Shown here in pieces: positions 1-5,180 of a stretch of DNA of 5,180 nt (positions are counted from its first letter, which is position 1; each line of letters begins with the position of its first letter). The stretch comes from Candidatus Kapaibacterium sp. Its GTDB lineage: Bacteria > Bacteroidota > Ignavibacteria > Kapaibacteriales > UBA2268. Location: NCBI GenBank assembly GCA_030835065.1, contig JAUQWR010000372.1, forward strand, positions 1 to 5,180. Direction: 5' to 3'. The notes beneath the pieces were generated by a model, which saw nothing but the letters and a program-made list of their open reading frames with translations, had not been told where the DNA came from and did no database searches. A program made the position numbers and the translations under genes.

Positions 1-172
1 TAAATATCAAACTATCGGTTCTCATGATTTTTATTTGATTTGCAGGATCATAGTCTATGATTTTGCATTTAACACGTGTACCATCAACAAGGTAAAGTAC
101 TTTTAGTGAATCTTCTGCCCATAGTGAAAATGAACACAAAAAGACAACTATGAAAACTACAAATCGTATCAT
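1..172 (-). CDS. Secreted protein of unknown function, N-terminal part only (paralogue of the upstream gene)
   Basis: The reading frame opens with an ATG at 172-170 and stays open for 57 codons to the left edge, so the C-terminus is missing. Residues 1-19 look like a Sec signal peptide: M-I-R, a hydrophobic core rich in V, F and L, then L-W-A before E20, a plausible signal peptidase I site. The mature start, about residues 24-57, reads V-L-Y-L-V-D-G-T-R-V-K-C-K-I-I-D-Y-D-P-A-N-Q-I-K-I and aligns without gaps to residues 29-61 of the neighbouring 209-residue protein, with 13 of 33 positions identical by eye, including the K-C pair (Cys36 here). Cys13 lies in the signal peptide but is not preceded by a good lipobox. 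A weak ribosome binding site (GGA, six bases before the ATG) is present. The gene lies 56 bp downstream of its paralogue on the same strand, probably in one operon. The function is not recognised; an envelope or periplasmic location is inferred from the signal peptide. Confidence 0.75.
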   Translation of the reverse strand, partial: MIRFVVFIVVFLCSFSLWAEDSLKVLYLVDGTRVKCKIIDYDPANQIKIMRTDSLIF

Positions 173-228
173 AAATATTCCATTCTATTTTTAAGCTAAT
201 CTCAACTAAAATTCAGTTTCATATTAAA

Positions 229-858
229 TCAACGGAAACAATACATATATCCAAGTTGAAGCCATAACTGCACAGGAGATTCAAAAGTTGTATTGCCCAC
301 AAGCAAGCCAGTTTCGAGATGAAATCCATGAGTATTGAGATTATAGACTGGACCAACACCAAAGAATGAATCAGATCCTTCGAATGCACTTAATCCGGCT
401 ATTGCAATATTAATAGATTGCCTTGTTTTAATTTGATCATATAAAACCCATCCAAATTCTACTTCTCCTCCTACAATAGTTCCTGTAGTACCGGCTGAGA
501 ATCTAAACCCAAAATCGTTATTCCAATGACCAAACCCCAAATTAAACCCAGCAGGAGTTAGAATATAAGCACCAAATTCTGAATAAGAATTTTTGATTGT
601 TGAGGTGTTGATGTCGGGTAATTGTTGCGGATTATGTTCTGAAATCAATTTGTCGATTTGGCTTGCTTCATAAACATAAACACTACCATCGCTCGTCTTG
701 ATTTTTATTTGCTTAGATGGATCGAATTCAACAACATTACATTTAATCACTGAACCATTTTTTAAATATAAAATCTGATTAGTTTGCTCTGCCCGACTCA
801 AGTTAGTAAAAAGTATGAATAGAAATGCAAAGAGAATAGGCAAGGAAATTACTTTCAT
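229..858 (-). CDS. Secreted/envelope protein with N-terminal 'LYLKNGSxIKC' domain and beta-rich C-terminal half; function unknown
   Basis: This is a complete 209-residue protein. Residues 1-23 form a clear Sec signal peptide: M-K, a long hydrophobic core, then S-R-A before E24. Residues 28-73 form a small beta-strand domain beginning L-Y-L-K-N-G-S-V-I-K-C and ending near Q-I-D-K-L. Strings of this kind (K-N-G-S-x-I, then x-x-I-K-I-x-T-x-D-G-S-V-Y-V, then x-x-I-x-K-I) are familiar from secreted Bacteroidota-type proteins of unknown function; that link is from memory. A polar linker covers about 74-90. Residues 91-209 are rich in glycine and aromatic residues in alternating patterns (F-G-x-Y-I-L, F-N-L-G-F-G-H, F-G-F-R-F-S-A-G, V-E-F-G-W-V-L-Y) and end Y-M-Y-C-F-R, which fits a small outer-membrane beta-barrel or other beta-rich fold, though the barrel is an inference. 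Two cysteines, Cys40 and Cys207, remain after signal removal. The start is supported by a GGAG five bases upstream. It is the first gene of a likely two-gene minus-strand operon and is divergent from gyrA. No catalytic motif is visible. Confidence 0.85.
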   Translation of the reverse strand: MKVISLPILFAFLFILFTNLSRAEQTNQILYLKNGSVIKCNVVEFDPSKQIKIKTSDGSVYVYEASQIDKLISEHNPQQLPDINTSTIKNSYSEFGAYILTPAGFNLGFGHWNNDFGFRFSAGTTGTIVGGEVEFGWVLYDQIKTRQSINIAIAGLSAFEGSDSFFGVGPVYNLNTHGFHLETGLLVGNTTFESPVQLWLQLGYMYCFR

Positions 859-863
859 AAAGG

Positions 864-867
864 CTCC
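864..867 (-). promoter_or_regulatory. Shine-Dalgarno site of the 209-residue secreted protein
   Basis: On the minus strand GGAG lies five bases before the ATG at 858-856, a good spacing. It supports the chosen start and contrasts with gyrA on the other side of the spacer, which has no recognisable Shine-Dalgarno site. Confidence 0.6.
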
Positions 868-943
868 AAAGTATTTGTTTTAAAAAAATTTATTGTAATT
901 TTTTTTTATTTCATTATGAATTTTATTGCTGCAACTACAATTA

Positions 944-958
944 CTTGCTTAAATCAAG
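944..958. repeat. Imperfect 15-bp palindrome CTTGCTTAAATCAAG in the divergent spacer
   Basis: The two arms pair at six of seven positions around a central A (CTTG/CAAG outer arms, TT/AA inner, one mismatch at the fifth position). It sits about 86 bases upstream of the minus-strand start and 174 bases upstream of gyrA. It could be an operator for a dimeric regulator of either unit, but there is only one copy and no known regulator consensus that I can assign to it. Confidence 0.3.
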
Positions 959-1086
959 AAAACCAGCACTTGCAATCAAATTTAATATACTAATTTTTAT
1001 TTAAATATACCAAACAAAAAAACATCAACTTGAATTACTTAACTTATTTTAAATAAAAAATCACGGAAAAAGACAAAAAAAAATTG

Positions 1087-1094
1087 TATTTTTG
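1087..1094 (+). promoter_or_regulatory. Candidate gyrA promoter -7 box (TATTTTTG)
   Basis: TATTTTTG matches the TAnnTTTG -7 element used by the primary sigma factor of Bacteroidota. Its position would give a transcript starting close to 1100 and a leader of about 30 bases before the gyrA ATG. No TTG-type -33 element is seen at the usual distance upstream, where the sequence is mostly A. The call depends on the organism using this promoter type and is weak. Confidence 0.3.
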
Positions 1095-1131
1095 TTGATT
1101 GTACTTGTAAATAAATCAAAAAGAATTTCAA

Positions 1132-3636
1132 ATGGCGCTTTTAGGTAAAGAGCAAATAATTCCAACAATGTTGGAAGATGAAATGAGAAGTTCATATCTC
1201 GACTATTCAATGTCTGTAATAGTTTCGAGAGCATTGCCGGATGTGCGCGACGGGCTAAAACCTGTTCATAGACGCATACTTTTTGCAATGAATGATATGG
1301 GCTTGCTTCCGAACAGACCTTACAAAAAGTCTGCAAGACTTGTGGGTGAAGTGCTTGGTAAATACCATCCTCATGGCGACTCCTCAGTCTATGAAGCGAT
1401 GGTCCGAATGGCTCAGCCTTGGGCTATGCGCTATCCACTTGTTGATGGTCAAGGCAACTATGGCTCGGTCGATGGCGACTCCGCTGCGGCTATGCGTTAT
1501 ACTGAAACTCGTATGGCTGCTATTTCTAATCATCTTTTGAGAGATATCGACAAAGATACAGTAGATTTCACATCAAACTTTGATGAGTCTTTGAAAGAAC
1601 CTACTGTATTGCCTACAGTTTTGCCCAACTTGCTTCTCAATGGAGCTAGCGGTATTGCTGTCGGTATGGCTACAAATATTCCGCCACATAATATTAGAGA
1701 TGTTGTGCGTGCTATTCAAGCTATGATCCAAAATCCTGATATCACTACCGAAGAATTAATCAAGCATTGTCCTGCTCCTGATTTCCCGACTGGCGGTATT
1801 ATTTATGGCTACAATGGTGTCAGAGATACTTACTTGAATGGCAGAGGCAAAATTATTCTTCGTGCTAAAGTTAATTTCGAAGAAAATAAAACCGGCACCA
1901 AACAATCAATTATTGTTTCTGAACTTCCTTATCAGGTCAATAAAGCTTCTCTTATTGAAAAAATGGCTGATTTAGTTCGCCAGAAAGTGCTCGAAGATAT
2001 CTCAGATCTTAGAGATGAATCTGATAGAGATGGTATGAGAATTGTAATCGAACTAAAACGCGATGCAATTCCTGATGTTGTGCTAAATAATTTATATAAA
2101 CATACTCAAATGCAAGTTACTTTTGGTGCTAATATGCTTGCCTTGGTTAAAGGTCGACCAAAAGTATTATCTTTGCAATCTATTTTGAAGCACTTCATTA
2201 ATCATAGAGTAACTGTAATTGTTCGTAGAACTCAATTCGAACTTGCTGCAGCCGAAAAGCGTGCCCACATTTTGGAAGGCTTTATTATTGCTCTCGACAA
2301 TCTCGATGAAGTAATTAAGACTATTCGCGAATCTCGCGATCCGGCTACTGCTTCTTTAGAATTGCAGTCAAAATTCGGATTGACTGAAGTTCAAGCCAAA
2401 GCTATTCTCGAAATGCGTTTGCAGAGACTTACTGGTCTGGAACGCGAAAAAATCCAACAGGAATATCGCGAAATACTCCAAACTATCGAAAGACTCAAAG
2501 CTATATTAGCTAGCAAAGAACTTCAAATGAAAATTATTAGCGATGAACTCGACGAACTTGTTAATAAATATGGCGATGAAAGACGTACCGAAATTGTTTA
2601 TGATTCCAACGATTTCTCTGTCGAAGATTTAATTGCTAATGAAGATGTAATTATCACTATTACTCATAGAGGATACATCAAAAGAACGCCTGTATCGACT
2701 TACCGCCGCCAACATAAAGGAGGACGCGGAGTCAGAAGCACAGGCACCTATGATGATGATTTTGTAGAGCACGTATTCCAAGCTGCTACTCATCATTATC
2801 TATTGTTCTTTACTGATAAAGGCAGAGTATATAGAGTAAAAGTTTATGATCTTCCTGAAGGTAGCCGTAATGCCAAAGGCAGATCACTTGCAAATGTTAT
2901 TCAAAAGTCTCCTGACGAAATCGTTACCGCTTATAAAGCTGTTAAAGAATTCACTGATAATGAATTCATTATTATGTGTACTAAGTTTGGTACGATTAAG
3001 AAAGTTGAATTGTCTGCTTTTGCTAATGTTAGAGTAAATGGTATTATCGCTATCAATTTGGATGATGACGACAGATTGATCTCTGCGATGCTTACTGATG
3101 GCTCTTGTGATATCATTCTTGGCACTAAGAATGGTCTCGCATGCCGATTCAGAGAAAGTGACGTTAGATCTATGGGCAGAACTGCTGCCGGTGTACGCGG
3201 TATTACTCTCGCAGATAAAGACTTTGTTGTCTCTATGGTTGTGATCAAACGCAGCGACTCGCAAGTTATCGTTGTTTCTGAATATGGCTACGGCAAGCGT
3301 ACCAGATTTGAAGACTTCAGACTTACTAAGCGCGGAGCAAAAGGCGTTATCTCTATGAATATTACTCCTAAGACTGGTCCGGTAGTGAGATTGCTATCTG
3401 CTGTCGATACCGAAGACTTGGTTGTAATCACTCAGAAAGGTATTTTAATTCGTCAGCCTCTCGACCAAATTAGGGTAATCGGACGCAATACTCAAGGCGT
3501 TAGATTAATCAGATTGGACGAAGGCGATACAATTGCTGATATGACTACTGTTGCTCACGACGAAGCTGAAGATATCAATGCTGATGAAAATGATTTGCCA
3601 ATCGGCGATAATTCTATACAAGACACATTGTTGTAA
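1132..3636 (+). CDS. gyrA: DNA gyrase subunit A
   Basis: GyrA is the breakage-reunion subunit of DNA gyrase (A2B2), which introduces negative supercoils using ATP hydrolysed by GyrB. The 834-residue product is full length (E. coli 875). The N-terminal half carries [17 protein letters not shown] (32-48), the quinolone-region motif [10 protein letters not shown] (79-88) and A-A-A-M-R-Y-T-E with catalytic Tyr123, preceded by Arg122. The tower and coiled-coil region runs to about 500. The C-terminal DNA-wrapping domain shows six repeated blades starting near 505, 555, 611, 659, 711 and 761. The GyrA box is Q-H-K-G-G-R-G (527-533), a variant of Q-R-R-G-G-K-G; with six blades this argues for GyrA over ParC. 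The last 25 residues (810-834) have nine acidic and no basic residues, like the acidic tail that tunes supercoiling in E. coli. At the drug-contact sites Ser84 and Glu88 are the unmutated type. There is no intein at Tyr123. The start fits family alignment although no Shine-Dalgarno site is seen. A terminator follows, so it appears monocistronic. Confidence 0.97.
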   Translation: MALLGKEQIIPTMLEDEMRSSYLDYSMSVIVSRALPDVRDGLKPVHRRILFAMNDMGLLPNRPYKKSARLVGEVLGKYHPHGDSSVYEAMVRMAQPWAMRYPLVDGQGNYGSVDGDSAAAMRYTETRMAAISNHLLRDIDKDTVDFTSNFDESLKEPTVLPTVLPNLLLNGASGIAVGMATNIPPHNIRDVVRAIQAMIQNPDITTEELIKHCPAPDFPTGGIIYGYNGVRDTYLNGRGKIILRAKVNFEENKTGTKQSIIVSELPYQVNKASLIEKMADLVRQKVLEDISDLRDESDRDGMRIVIELKRDAIPDVVLNNLYKHTQMQVTFGANMLALVKGRPKVLSLQSILKHFINHRVTVIVRRTQFELAAAEKRAHILEGFIIALDNLDEVIKTIRESRDPATASLELQSKFGLTEVQAKAILEMRLQRLTGLEREKIQQEYREILQTIERLKAILASKELQMKIISDELDELVNKYGDERRTEIVYDSNDFSVEDLIANEDVIITITHRGYIKRTPVSTYRRQHKGGRGVRSTGTYDDDFVEHVFQAATHHYLLFFTDKGRVYRVKVYDLPEGSRNAKGRSLANVIQKSPDEIVTAYKAVKEFTDNEFIIMCTKFGTIKKVELSAFANVRVNGIIAINLDDDDRLISAMLTDGSCDIILGTKNGLACRFRESDVRSMGRTAAGVRGITLADKDFVVSMVVIKRSDSQVIVVSEYGYGKRTRFEDFRLTKRGAKGVISMNITPKTGPVVRLLSAVDTEDLVVITQKGILIRQPLDQIRVIGRNTQGVRLIRLDEGDTIADMTTVAHDEAEDINADENDLPIGDNSIQDTLL

Positions 3637-3660
3637 TTATCTTAAAATCAATTGCTTATT

Positions 3661-3697
3661 AGTGGCTGGCTTAATATAAAGTCAGCCACTTTTTTTT
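3661..3697 (+). terminator. Rho-independent terminator of gyrA
   Basis: A 10-bp stem AGTGGCTGGC (3661-3670) pairs with GTCAGCCACT (3681-3690), with one G-T wobble, around a 10-base A/T loop. The right arm ends in T and continues into seven more Ts (3691-3697). It begins 24 bases after the gyrA stop codon. There is no A run on the left side, so it should work only for plus-strand transcripts. It is the only strong, G/C-rich hairpin in the intergenic DNA of this window. Confidence 0.92.
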
Positions 3698-3785
3698 ATA
3701 TATTTATATTTGAAAGCAATTATTATATCATTAAAAGATTAAAAATCAATTCAATAAAATCTAAAAAATTATCAGTCTAAAAAAA

Positions 3786-3838
3786 ATTTGTCAAGCCTAA
3801 ACAATATTTTCTATATTAATACTTTAATTATTTGTCAA
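3786..3838. repeat. Direct repeat ATTTGTCAA, two copies 44 bp apart upstream of sucD
   Basis: The nine bases ATTTGTCAA occur at 3786-3794 and again at 3830-3838, start to start 44 bp, close to four helical turns. The first copy overlaps the proposed -35 box. The pair could mark two promoters or two binding sites on the same DNA face, but chance is a real alternative in this base composition. Confidence 0.3.
3788..3817 (+). promoter_or_regulatory. Candidate sucD promoter (TTGTCA, 18 bp, TATATT)
   Basis: TTGTCA (3788-3793) and TATATT (3812-3817) resemble -35 and -10 hexamers with an 18-bp spacer, immediately downstream of an A tract (3779-3786). A transcript from here would have a leader of about 65 bases. 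Such matches are easy to find in A/T-rich DNA, and the promoter type used by this organism is uncertain. Confidence 0.3.
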
Positions 3839-3877
3839 AATTGATAGATATTAACCAATTAAATAGATAAAGAAATC

Positions 3878-3883
3878 AAAGGG
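3878..3883 (+). promoter_or_regulatory. Weak Shine-Dalgarno site of sucD (AAAGGG)
   Basis: AAAGGG ends seven bases before the ATG at 3891. A second GGG at 3886-3888 is too close to the start. The match to the anti-Shine-Dalgarno sequence is partial. Confidence 0.4.
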
Positions 3884-3890
3884 TTGGGTT

Positions 3891-4856
3891 ATGAGTGTAC
3901 TCGTAAACAAAAACACAAAACTAATTGTACAAGGTATCACAGGCGCTGAAGGAGCATTTCACACAGCACAAATGATTGAATATGGAACAAACGTGGTCGG
4001 AGGTGTTACTCCCGGCAAAGGCGGAACAAGTTTCGAAGGCAAAGGCGAGATCAAATTTGGGCGCCCGGTGCCTGTATTCAACACAGTCAAAGATGCAGTT
4101 GAAGCGACAAAAGCAAATGCCACAGTAATTTTTGTTCCACCACCATTTGCAGCAGATGCAATAATGGAAGCAATTGATGCAGAAATTCCGCTCATTATTT
4201 GCATTACCGAAGGTATTCCAACTAATGACATGATTAAAGTAAATCAAGCTTTAGCATCATCTAATTCCAGACTAATTGGTCCGAACTGCCCTGGTGTGAT
4301 TACTCCTGGCGAAGCAAAAATAGGTATTATGCCCGGATTTATTCATAAAAAAGGGAAAGTTGGTGTTGTTTCTCGTAGTGGCACTCTCACCTACGAAGCT
4401 GTAAAGCAACTATCAGACTTGAAAATTGGACAATCTACCTGCATTGGTATTGGTGGCGATCCAATTATAGGCACACAATTTATTGATGCTATCAAATTAT
4501 TTAATGAAGATCCAAAGACTGAAGCTATTCTTATGATTGGCGAAATTGGTGGCAACAACGAAGAAATTGCTGCCGAATACGTTAAAAATCATGTTACTAA
4601 ACCAGTAATTGGATTTATTGCCGGACGCACAGCTCCTCCCGGACGCCGCATGGGCCATGCCGGTGCTATTATCTCCGGAGGAAAAGGTACTGCCGACGAA
4701 AAAATGAAAGCTCTGGCTGATGCTGGTATTTTTATGGTAGATTCCCCAGCTAATATCGGTATTACTGTTGCTAAAGCTATCGAGGCTTCTGCTTCTGTCG
4801 CAAAAAAAGTTAGAACTAAAATACAGGTTTCTAAAATTAAACCTGCTAAAAACTAA
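3891..4856 (+). CDS. sucD: Succinyl-CoA synthetase (ADP/GDP-forming), alpha subunit
   Basis: SucD with SucC (beta) converts succinyl-CoA, NDP and phosphate to succinate, CoA and NTP in the TCA cycle, through a phosphohistidine on the alpha subunit. The start [10 protein letters not shown] aligns with E. coli M-S-I-L-I-D-K-N-T-K. Visible motifs are G-I-T-G (15-18) and V-T-P-G-K-G-G (39-45) of the CoA-binding Rossmann domain, I-T-E-G-I-P (105-110), [11 protein letters not shown] (130-140), S-R-S-G-T-L-T-Y-E (161-169), G-I-G-G-D-P (186-191) and R-R-M-G-H-A-G-A-I (252-260), with active His256 (E. coli His246). At 321 residues it is about 30 longer than E. coli SucD: a nine-residue loop insertion near 50-59 and a lysine-rich tail from about 300. 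Synonymous codons change from A-ending to T-ending about half-way. No sucC lies beside it, so the beta subunit must be encoded outside the window. ndk follows 173 bp downstream on the same strand. The alternative, a generic acyl-CoA synthetase (NDP-forming) alpha domain, is unlikely given the close match throughout. Confidence 0.96.
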   Translation: MSVLVNKNTKLIVQGITGAEGAFHTAQMIEYGTNVVGGVTPGKGGTSFEGKGEIKFGRPVPVFNTVKDAVEATKANATVIFVPPPFAADAIMEAIDAEIPLIICITEGIPTNDMIKVNQALASSNSRLIGPNCPGVITPGEAKIGIMPGFIHKKGKVGVVSRSGTLTYEAVKQLSDLKIGQSTCIGIGGDPIIGTQFIDAIKLFNEDPKTEAILMIGEIGGNNEEIAAEYVKNHVTKPVIGFIAGRTAPPGRRMGHAGAIISGGKGTADEKMKALADAGIFMVDSPANIGITVAKAIEASASVAKKVRTKIQVSKIKPAKN

Positions 4857-5029
4857 TTTGAATTGAATCATAGGGATGGTTTGATTATTATTTTGTAAGT
4901 ATATAAAAATTTTGACGAACACAATTCATTGTTTTGAATTATTATTCGTTTTAACTTGCAAAATAATATTTTCAATTCCATTCCTTTTTATTTATTTACA
5001 AGCACTTATTTTAGAAGGATATATTAAAA
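4857..5029 (+). other. A/T-rich spacer between sucD and ndk
   Basis: This 173-bp spacer has no ORF and no convincing terminator. It contains a perfect 6-bp inverted repeat AATTCA/TGAATT with a six-base loop (4923-4940), which is A/T-rich and not followed by a T run. TTGACG (4912-4917) resembles a -35 box, but the nearest good -10 (TATTAT, 4940-4945) is 22 bp away, so an ndk promoter here is possible but unproven. Read-through from sucD is equally possible. Confidence 0.45.
5013..5019 (+). promoter_or_regulatory. Shine-Dalgarno site of ndk (AGAAGGA)
   Basis: AGAAGGA ends ten bases before the ATG at 5030. It is the best purine-rich ribosome binding site on the plus strand here and supports the chosen ndk start. 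The spacing is slightly long. Confidence 0.6.
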
Positions 5030-5180
5030 ATGGAACGTACATTTGCTATTATTAAGCCTGATGCAGTTCGTAAAAACTACAGCGCAAACATAATCAAAAT
5101 GATAAGTGATGCCGGTTTTGCAATCAAAGGCATGAAAATGACTCGCCTTAGTCGCGACAAAGCGTCTGCTTTCTATGCTA
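5030..5180 (+). CDS. ndk: Nucleoside diphosphate kinase, N-terminal part only
   Basis: Ndk transfers the gamma phosphate between nucleoside triphosphates and diphosphates through a phosphohistidine and keeps NTP and dNTP pools in balance in the cytoplasm. Fifty codons are visible before the right edge. The start M-E-R-T-F-A-I-I-K-P-D-A-V aligns with the E. coli E-R-T-F-S-I-I-K-P-N-A-V, including the conserved Lys9 of the I-I-K-P motif, and continues through A-G-F-A-I-K-G (28-34) to A-F-Y-A (47-50), all in the expected order and spacing. The catalytic histidine motif (N-x-x-H-G-S/A) lies beyond the window and cannot be checked. Ala19 stands where a glycine is frequent, a mild change. The gene lies downstream of sucD on the same strand, a sensible neighbour because succinyl-CoA synthetase makes an NTP that Ndk can pass to other nucleotides. 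Confidence 0.93.
   Translation, partial: MERTFAIIKPDAVRKNYSANIIKMISDAGFAIKGMKMTRLSRDKASAFYA

Larger units (their letters stand above)
859..1131. other. A/T-rich divergent intergenic spacer between the secreted-protein genes and gyrA
   Basis: These 273 bases should hold the promoters for both divergent units. The DNA is dominated by long A and T runs, such as nine Ts at 899-907 and an A run at about 1075-1083. I see no ORF, tRNA or strong hairpin. Candidate signals inside it are a TAnnTTTG-type box reading toward gyrA (1087-1094), the same type of box on the minus strand at 984-977 (TAAATTTG, about 118 bases before the secreted-protein start and without a well-spaced partner TTG), and an imperfect palindrome at 944-958. 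Such short motifs occur by chance in DNA this rich in A and T. Confidence 0.6.
3698..3890 (+). other. A/T-rich leader and promoter region of sucD
   Basis: These 193 bases between the gyrA terminator and sucD contain no ORF or RNA gene that I can support. They hold many short A tracts (for example 3741-3745, 3763-3768, 3779-3786), which may bend the DNA or act as UP-like elements. A TAnnTTTG-type box (TATATTTG, 3705-3712) lies about 180 bases before the ATG without a matching upstream element. A sigma-70-like pair is given as a separate entry. Confidence 0.5.

Noticed and set aside
1..172. Lipoprotein signal in the left-hand partial protein (Cys13)
   Set aside because: The residues before Cys13 (V-F-L) do not fit a lipobox, and a signal peptidase I site L-W-A before E20 fits better.
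1061..1336. Minus-strand open frame across the gyrA start
   Set aside because: It runs from inside gyrA into the A/T-rich spacer, lacks recognisable domains and would cover the gyrA promoter.
1492..1512. Possible intein at the GyrA catalytic tyrosine, a known insertion point
   Set aside because: The motif around Tyr123 is continuous and in register, so no intein is present.
2884..3264. Two overlapping minus-strand open frames (2884-3264 and 2931-3248) within gyrA
   Set aside because: Both are antisense to the GyrA C-terminal blades and have no ribosome binding site or recognisable domain; they are shadows of the real gene.
3698..3890. Small RNA or riboswitch upstream of sucD
   Set aside because: No G/C-containing helices or conserved riboswitch core were found; the region is low-complexity A/T.
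3921..4247. Minus-strand open frames antisense to the first half of sucD
   Set aside because: The predicted proteins are low in sense-like composition (many N, C and W, or S and A runs) and mirror SucD codons.
4866..4886. Possible terminator after sucD (AATCA, 11-base loop, TGATT)
   Set aside because: The stem is only five pairs, mostly A-T, and the following sequence is a broken T stretch; it is too weak to call.
4497..4922. Minus-strand open frame of 141 codons antisense to sucD
   Set aside because: It lies almost wholly over the conserved 3' part of sucD. Its protein is rich in N, F and S, as expected from reading A/T-rich coding DNA backwards, and shows no family motif.

Overview
The window is an AT-rich piece of bacterial chromosome. 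The GyrA sequence (a C-terminal stretch [13 protein letters not shown] and [10 protein letters not shown]), the secreted 'K-N-G-S-x-I-K' repeat-like domain on the minus strand, the almost pure A/T intergenic DNA and the weak ribosome binding site of gyrA together suggest the Bacteroidota/Chlorobiota (FCB) group, perhaps an Ignavibacteria- or Kapabacteria-like lineage. That placement rests on remembered family patterns, not on a search.

Layout. Positions 1-858 hold two minus-strand genes in tandem, read right to left: a complete 209-residue secreted protein (229-858) and, 56 bp downstream, the first 57 codons of a second secreted protein (1-172) that runs off the left edge. They are paralogues in their N-terminal domain. 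A 273-bp A/T-rich divergent spacer (859-1131) separates them from gyrA (1132-3636, plus strand), a full-length DNA gyrase A subunit. A clear rho-independent terminator follows gyrA (3661-3697). After another A/T-rich spacer comes sucD (3891-4856), the alpha subunit of succinyl-CoA synthetase, then a 173-bp spacer and the first 50 codons of ndk (5030-5180), nucleoside diphosphate kinase, cut by the right edge.

How the genes relate. gyrA looks like its own transcription unit, bounded by a divergent spacer and a terminator. sucD and ndk lie on the same strand with no convincing terminator between them; SucD makes ATP or GTP by substrate-level phosphorylation in the TCA cycle and Ndk balances nucleoside triphosphates, so the pairing makes metabolic sense, although sucC is not in the window. 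The minus-strand pair is probably an operon of cell-envelope proteins of unknown role.

No mobile element, CRISPR array, RNA gene or defence system was seen. Most of the window is housekeeping. The parts worth a second look are the tandem secreted paralogues, a sharp change of synonymous codon choice inside sucD, and two additions to SucD (a loop insertion beside the CoA-binding motif and a basic C-terminal tail).
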